Shown here piece by piece: positions 42,151-47,553 of a stretch of 47,553 bases of DNA. Origin of the DNA: Planctomycetaceae bacterium (GTDB taxonomy: Bacteria > Planctomycetota > Planctomycetia > Pirellulales > Pirellulaceae); the NCBI GenBank assembly GCA_005778405.1, contig SXOA01000147.1:1-47553 (forward strand). The letters are read 5' to 3'. Every line of letters starts with the position of its first letter. Within the stretch, counting starts at the first letter, position 1. The translations under genes and the position numbers were made by a program. The notes below the pieces were generated by a model. It worked only from the letters and a program-made list of their open reading frames with translations. It searched no databases and was not told the origin of the DNA.

Positions 42151-42357
42151 GGGGGGGATGCAATGTTCGTGGACCCAAGAGTCGATTACCACTCGGCTCA
42201 TTTTAACAGATTGCGGCAATTCCGCCTTTGGAAAGCCACGCGGTAGAGTCGAGGGAGAGCCCAATGGAGAGAAGTGAGGGCCGTCACTATCATGGAACGG
42301 GTGACCCACAGAAGCGAGTTGCTGCAAACTGCTTTCCTCTTGCCTCCATCCTCTCCC

Positions 42358-43500
42358 ATGCACTTCCGCACTCGAGCCATTCACGTTGGCAATGCACGCG
42401 ACCCGCAGACCGGGGCCGTCGTGCCGCCGGTGCATTTGGCGTCGACGTTCGTGCAGCCGGGGGCGGGGGAGTGGGGGGAGTTTGATTATTCCCGGAGCGG
42501 TAATCCGACGCGGAAGAATTTTGAGACGACGCTGGCTTCGCTGGAGGGGGGCGGGTATGCCCTGGCGTTTTCGACCGGCATGGCGGCGACGACCTGCGTG
42601 ACGCAGCTTCTGTCGACGGGAGACCACATCCTGGCCGGGGCGGATATCTATGGGGGCACCTATCGGCTGCTGCACAAGATTGTGAACCGGGCTGGGATTG
42701 AGGTGACGCTGGCACCCAGCACCGACCTGGCGAAGTTCGAGGCCGCGATCACGCCGAAGACGAAACTACTCTGGATCGAAAGCCCCGGCAATCCGCTGAT
42801 GTCGATTACGGATATTCGCGCCGTCGCCGCCATCGCCAAACAGCGGAAAATCCTGCTCGGCATGGACAGCAGCTTCGCCACGCCCGTGCTGACGCGGCCG
42901 CTGGAGCTGGGGGCCGACATTGTGATGCACTCGGTTACCAAGTACATCGGCGGGCATAGCGATTTGCTCGGCGGGGCGCTGGTGGTGAAGGACAAGGAGC
43001 TGCGGGACAAGCTCTATTTCATCCAGAACGCCACCGGTGCGGTGATGGGTCCGCTGGAAGCCTTCCTCGCCAGCCGCGGCTTGAAGACGCTGGAGCTGCG
43101 TGTGCGGGAGCAATCCCGCACGGCGATGAAGCTCGCCGAATGGCTGGCTCAGGATTCGCGAGTCAGCCGCGTGCTCTACGCCGGACTGCCAAGCCATCCC
43201 GGCCACGCCGTTGCCAAGTCGCAGATGGACGGCGCGTTCGGCGGGATGCTCAGCTTTGAAGTCCGCGGCGATTTCGCCAAGACGAAGAAAGTCTGCGAAT
43301 CGACCAAGCTCTTTCAGCTCGCGGTCAGCTTGGGGGCGGTCGAGTCTCTCATCGAGCAGCCCGCGTCGATGTCACACGCCAGTTACGACGCAGCCGCCCG
43401 CGCTACCTTCGGCATCACGGACGGCTTGATTCGCCTCAGCGTCGGGCTGGAGGCGTTTGAAGATTTGCGGGACGATTTGGACGGGGCATTGGCTTCGTAG
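42358..43500 (+). CDS. Cys/Met-metabolism PLP-dependent enzyme (second copy)
   Basis: 380 aa. Start at the ATG at 42358, giving MHFRTRAIHVGNARDPQTGA, the family N-terminus; upstream frame to 42274 is not family-like. Motifs are VVPPVHLASTFVQ, YSRSGNPTRKNFE, AFSTGMAATTCV (phosphate loop), ESPGNPLMSITDI and the PLP lysine in HSVTKYIGGHSDLLGGAL. It is closer to the typical cystathionine γ-lyase/γ-synthase core than the copy at 3141-4328. The reaction is not fixed by sequence. It is divergent from the sigma-factor gene over ~207 nt. Its TAG stop begins a double-hairpin repeat. Confidence 0.92.
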   Translation: MHFRTRAIHVGNARDPQTGAVVPPVHLASTFVQPGAGEWGEFDYSRSGNPTRKNFETTLASLEGGGYALAFSTGMAATTCVTQLLSTGDHILAGADIYGGTYRLLHKIVNRAGIEVTLAPSTDLAKFEAAITPKTKLLWIESPGNPLMSITDIRAVAAIAKQRKILLGMDSSFATPVLTRPLELGADIVMHSVTKYIGGHSDLLGGALVVKDKELRDKLYFIQNATGAVMGPLEAFLASRGLKTLELRVREQSRTAMKLAEWLAQDSRVSRVLYAGLPSHPGHAVAKSQMDGAFGGMLSFEVRGDFAKTKKVCESTKLFQLAVSLGAVESLIEQPASMSHASYDAAARATFGITDGLIRLSVGLEAFEDLRDDLDGALAS

Positions 43501-43551
43501 CCGGCACACTCCGTTTGCCAGCATGTCCGCTCACAGAGTGAGCGGACTACT
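43498..43551. repeat. Double-hairpin repeat copy 2
   Basis: Same order as at 15667: the stop codon TAG, then GGCACACTCCGTTTGCC (degenerate hairpin A), then GTCCGCTCA-cagag-TGAGCGGAC (perfect 9-bp hairpin B). It fills the 56-nt gap between two convergent genes and may act as a terminator for both. Confidence 0.8.
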
Positions 43552-43556
43552 TATGC

Positions 43557-44258
43557 TTACCGCAGCGGGTTGTGCGGTATGGCGATCGAGCGCCGCGAGG
43601 ACTGCGTGGCACTCTCGCTACCGATGGGTGCCGTGGCGCTGGTCCGTTTCACGACGGAGAGGGGTTTCTGCGGCGCAGGAGCCATGTGATTGGCCCGGCT
43701 CACCGGTTGTTCCGCTGATTGCGCAGCGCGGGTGAGGACGGATTTGGTGGCGGGGCGGGTGCCGGTCGCTCTGCTCGTGGAGGCTGGAGCGGAAGCGTAT
43801 TCGCGCGGGGCCCGCATCGTGGGCTGGCGGCGGGTCTCTTGCGCCGCCGGCTTGGGGGGCACCGCGGGCATCGGTTGGTCGTCGATGAAGGGATTCGTCA
43901 CTCCGCCGCTGCATGACGCGCAGCCACTAGTGCAGCCCGCTCCGCAGCCGGTGTTGCAGCAAATGGGACCGCGGGGAAGGATGCAATCGAGAACGCAGCC
44001 AATTTTCCGAACGGTATTGGGAATGATGCAAAGCAACGGTCGGCAGCAGGGATTGCAGCCGGCCGGAGCGCACGAGCCGCAACTTCCGCACCCGCCTCCC
44101 CCGTGATAGCCCGCGGGCTCGTAGTCGGCCCAGGCACCATACGAGGCGGGGCGTACACCCGAGGCGTGCCGCGAGTTACAGCCGCAGGGAGCTTGTCCCC
44201 AAGCGAGAGCCGGCAGACCGGCAAAAACAATGGCAAGTGCAACGATTTGGCTCTTCAT
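43557..44258 (-). CDS. Secreted Cys-rich protein of unknown function
   Basis: 233 aa with a signal peptide (QIVALAIVFAGLPALAWGQ). The first half of the mature protein is dense in Cys and Gly (about 20 Cys, for example GGGGCGSCGSCAPAGCNPCC, then PICCNTGCGAGCTSGCASC), with most pairs spaced like metal- or disulfide-forming motifs. The second half is low-complexity, Ala/Thr/Pro/Arg-rich. Similar Cys-rich exported proteins occur in planctomycete envelopes, but I do not recognise a named family. The gene is convergent with the PLP enzyme. Its promoter region is in the ~300-nt gap upstream. Confidence 0.7.
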   Translation of the reverse strand: MKSQIVALAIVFAGLPALAWGQAPCGCNSRHASGVRPASYGAWADYEPAGYHGGGGCGSCGSCAPAGCNPCCRPLLCIIPNTVRKIGCVLDCILPRGPICCNTGCGAGCTSGCASCSGGVTNPFIDDQPMPAVPPKPAAQETRRQPTMRAPREYASAPASTSRATGTRPATKSVLTRAAQSAEQPVSRANHMAPAPQKPLSVVKRTSATAPIGSESATQSSRRSIAIPHNPLR

Positions 44259-44562
44259 CCCTGAATCCCCCTGAAGTGCTACAAACGGAATAGCTGTCAG
44301 GAGTCATCGAACCGCCACGCCAGGAATGGCCAGAACTTTCGCTATAGGCGGTAAGGTTTGCCGCGATGGGGAATCTCCCCTATTTTTTCCAGATTGAAGT
44401 GCGGTTCTGGATGGCACGCCCGCGCTAGGTCGGAGAGCGTGAAGATTTTCGTGCGAAGGGGCCAATATCCTCCACGGCGGTGCGAACTAACTCTTTATTG
44501 ACGCGAGGCTTGTCGCGCCAGCAAACTCCATTTTCCAGTCAGGCCAGAGCAGGAGAACGCCC
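44259..44562. other. Divergent intergenic region
   Basis: 304 nt between two divergent genes. It holds a small GGGGA-atc-TCCCC hairpin followed by TATTTTTT (44368-44388) that has no gene upstream on that strand. I see no clear promoter boxes. Confidence 0.4.
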
Positions 44563-44886
44563 ATGTTTGGTAAACCTAACTGGTTTCGTGCCAAGACTTT
44601 CGGTTGGGGGCTCACCCCCATCACCTGGCAAGGCTGGGCCTATACGGCTGTTTGGGGAGGGGTGCTTGTTGCCCCGTTCTTGCTCCTTGTCACGTCGGAA
44701 CGGGCAGTCGAGGCGCTGGTGTGGCTCGCCTGCGGCTCCGGCCTCCTGATTTACGATGTCCGTGGCATTCTTACCGCGATGAACCCCCCCGTTGTTAAGC
44801 ATCCCAAGGATGACGTGCTGTACATCGGCCCTGAAACGGGGGCTGCCGAGTTCGCCACCCGTAAGTACGAAATGCGGCTGCGGTAG
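44563..44886 (+). CDS. Small two-helix membrane protein
   Basis: 107 aa. N-terminus MFGKPNWFRAKTFGWGLTPI is amphipathic and basic. Two membrane helices (~24-42, GWAYTAVWGGVLVAPFLLLV; ~48-66, AVEALVWLACGSGLLIYDVR) are followed by a soluble tail ending GAAEFATRKYEMRLR. Proteins of this size with a 'GWGLTPxTWQGW' motif look familiar from planctomycetes, but no function is known to me. GGAGAACGCCC precedes the ATG at 44563 as ribosome-binding site. It ends 9 nt before a CTTAGCC repeat and is convergent with the acyl-CoA dehydrogenase. Confidence 0.7.
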   Translation: MFGKPNWFRAKTFGWGLTPITWQGWAYTAVWGGVLVAPFLLLVTSERAVEALVWLACGSGLLIYDVRGILTAMNPPVVKHPKDDVLYIGPETGAAEFATRKYEMRLR

Positions 44887-44894
44887 CATCTTCG

Positions 44895-44940
44895 CTTAGC
44901 CGCCGCGTCCACGCGACGCTCCCCGGCGTGGTCGCCGGGG

Positions 44941-44945
<5 letters not shown>
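44895..44945. repeat. CTTAGCC...GGCTAAG element copy 2
   Basis: A 51-nt copy of the element at 41514 (CTTAGCCGCCGCGTCC ... CGCCGGGGCTAAG) in a convergent gene gap. Read on the minus strand its end supplies the TAG stop codon (44941-44943) of the acyl-CoA dehydrogenase gene. Confidence 0.75.
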
Positions 44946-46698
<1,753 letters not shown>

Positions 46699-46808
46699 GG
46701 CTGTTTTCCTTGGCTGTGTTCAATTGCCGCTTCGCATTCCAATCATACGCCACTGGCGGAAATAGCTAAGTCTCTGTACGAATTGCCACTCCCTGCTAGA
46801 ATGCCAGG

Positions 46809-47553
46809 ATGATCGAGACTCTCTTTCATCCCCTGGTCTGGCAGTGGTTCTCCCAGCGGTTCTCCGCGCCGACGGAGGCCCAGACGCTTGGCTGGCCGAG
46901 GATTGCGGAGGGAACGCATACGCTGATTGCCGCCCCGACCGGCTCCGGCAAGACGCTGGCGGCCTTTCTGGTCTGCATCGACCGGCTGGTGCGGAAGTGG
47001 CTGGAGGGGACACTGCCCGATGGGATTGAGGTGGTCTATGTCTCGCCGCTGAAGGCTCTGAGCAACGATATCCAGCGGAACCTGCAAGGGCCGCTCGCGG
47101 AAATCGCGGAATTGGCCGCGAGAAACGGCTTGCCGCCGTGTCCCATTCGCACGGCTGTTCGCACCGGCGACACTCCCGCCGCCGAGCGGCAGGCGATGCT
47201 CAAAAAGCCGCCGCACATTCTGGTCACGACGCCGGAGTCGCTCTATCTATTGCTCACCTCTCCCAAGAGCCGTGAGAAATTGCGGACGGTGAAGACGGTC
47301 ATCGTGGACGAGATTCATGCTTTGGCCCGCGACAAGCGGGGAAGCCATCTGACCCTTTCGCTGGAACGGCTCGCCGCATTGTGCGATTCGCCGCCGACCC
47401 GGATCGGGCTGTCGGCCACGCAGAAGCCGATGGACGAGATTGCGGCGTTTTGGGTGGGTTGTTATCCCCCTCTCCCCTTGGGTGTGGGCCGGGGTGAGGG
47501 TGTAGCTCCTTTGACCTCTGAAGATGGTAAGACCCTCACCCTAACCCTCTCCC
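46809..47553 (+). CDS. lhr: Lhr-family DEAD/DEAH helicase, N-terminal part (runs off window)
   Basis: 248 codons are present and the frame is still open at the window end. The start is the ATG at 46809 ([20 protein letters not shown]). Superfamily 2 motifs in order: the Q-like [12 protein letters not shown], motif [14 protein letters not shown], Ia [12 protein letters not shown], Ib [30 protein letters not shown] (DEIH, typical of Lhr), and [11 protein letters not shown]. Lhr-type helicases unwind DNA or RNA-DNA hybrids and act in repair; they are usually 700-1500 aa. Right after DEIAAFWVG the frame runs into a CCCTCTCCC/GGGGTGAGGG repeat (47465 onward), translated as [16 protein letters not shown], so the gene carries an in-frame repeat insert or is disrupted further on. 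Confidence 0.88.
   Translation, partial: MIETLFHPLVWQWFSQRFSAPTEAQTLGWPRIAEGTHTLIAAPTGSGKTLAAFLVCIDRLVRKWLEGTLPDGIEVVYVSPLKALSNDIQRNLQGPLAEIAELAARNGLPPCPIRTAVRTGDTPAAERQAMLKKPPHILVTTPESLYLLLTSPKSREKLRTVKTVIVDEIHALARDKRGSHLTLSLERLAALCDSPPTRIGLSATQKPMDEIAAFWVGCYPPLPLGVGRGEGVAPLTSEDGKTLTLTLS
47465..47553. repeat. CCCTCTCCC/GGGGTGAGGG repeat copy 2, inside the helicase gene
   Basis: The left half (47465-47508) is nearly identical to 30899-30940. The right half, GACCCTCACCCTAACCCTCT (47531 onward), is its inverted partner, so the two halves can form a hairpin. The element is cut by the window end. The reading frame stays open throughout the visible part. Confidence 0.8.

Noticed and set aside
44383-44388. 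Hairpin plus T-run near 44368-44388 as a terminator
   Set aside because: No gene on the plus strand ends upstream; the stem is only 5 bp.

Overview
The window looks like a piece of a planctomycete chromosome, probably from the Pirellulales or a nearby order. The GC content is fairly high. It carries a futalosine-type menaquinone gene (mqnD), a sigma factor next to a transmembrane Hanks-type kinase, a secreted protein with an LExR-like N-terminus ahead of its mature part, several secreted Cys-rich or Pro-rich orphans, and many small palindromic repeats. The taxonomic call is an inference from gene content; no rRNA gene is present.

Layout: 1-3.1 kb holds three hypothetical envelope or secreted proteins. 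3.1-12.3 kb is housekeeping: a Cys/Met PLP enzyme, nusB-ftsY, a small secreted protein, a DUF255 thioredoxin-like protein, alanine dehydrogenase, and an ExbB/MotA-type channel coupled to a repeat-helical protein. 12.6-13.8 kb encodes a secreted protein with a PA-IL-like lectin domain. 14.0-29.8 kb is a continuous flagellar block: flgF-flgG-flgA-flgH-flgI-flgJ-flgN-flgK-flgL-csrA-fliC-fliD-fliS. A near-perfect sigma-54 promoter precedes flgF. Sigma-28-type sites precede flagellin and fliD, and a strong intrinsic terminator follows flagellin. Together they suggest a rod/hook-first, filament-later order of expression. Hook-filament junction protein FlgL (891 aa) and cap FliD (907 aa) are greatly enlarged by repeated flagellin-IN modules. 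mqnD follows.

30.9-37.5 kb is sparse accessory DNA: a Zn-ribbon membrane protein, a Tat-exported amidase, a vanadium-haloperoxidase-like enzyme, a decayed transglutaminase and a pseudogene broken by one internal TAG. 37.5-42.2 kb is a three-gene signalling module read on the minus strand: an ECF-like sigma factor, a kinase with an N-terminal zinc-finger motif and an extracytoplasmic DJ-1/PfpI domain, and a secreted DJ-1/PfpI-cadherin-RTX protein. 42.3-47.5 kb has a second Cys/Met PLP enzyme, a secreted Cys-rich protein, a small membrane protein, a VLCAD-like acyl-CoA dehydrogenase, and the start of an Lhr-type helicase that runs off the window.

The two most interesting themes are (i) the sigma/kinase/DJ-1 module, where the same fold appears as the likely external domain of the kinase and as a secreted protein, and (ii) several families of short palindromic repeats. 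These sit at or across stop codons and in two cases (ftsY, lhr) lie in frame inside essential or conserved genes.
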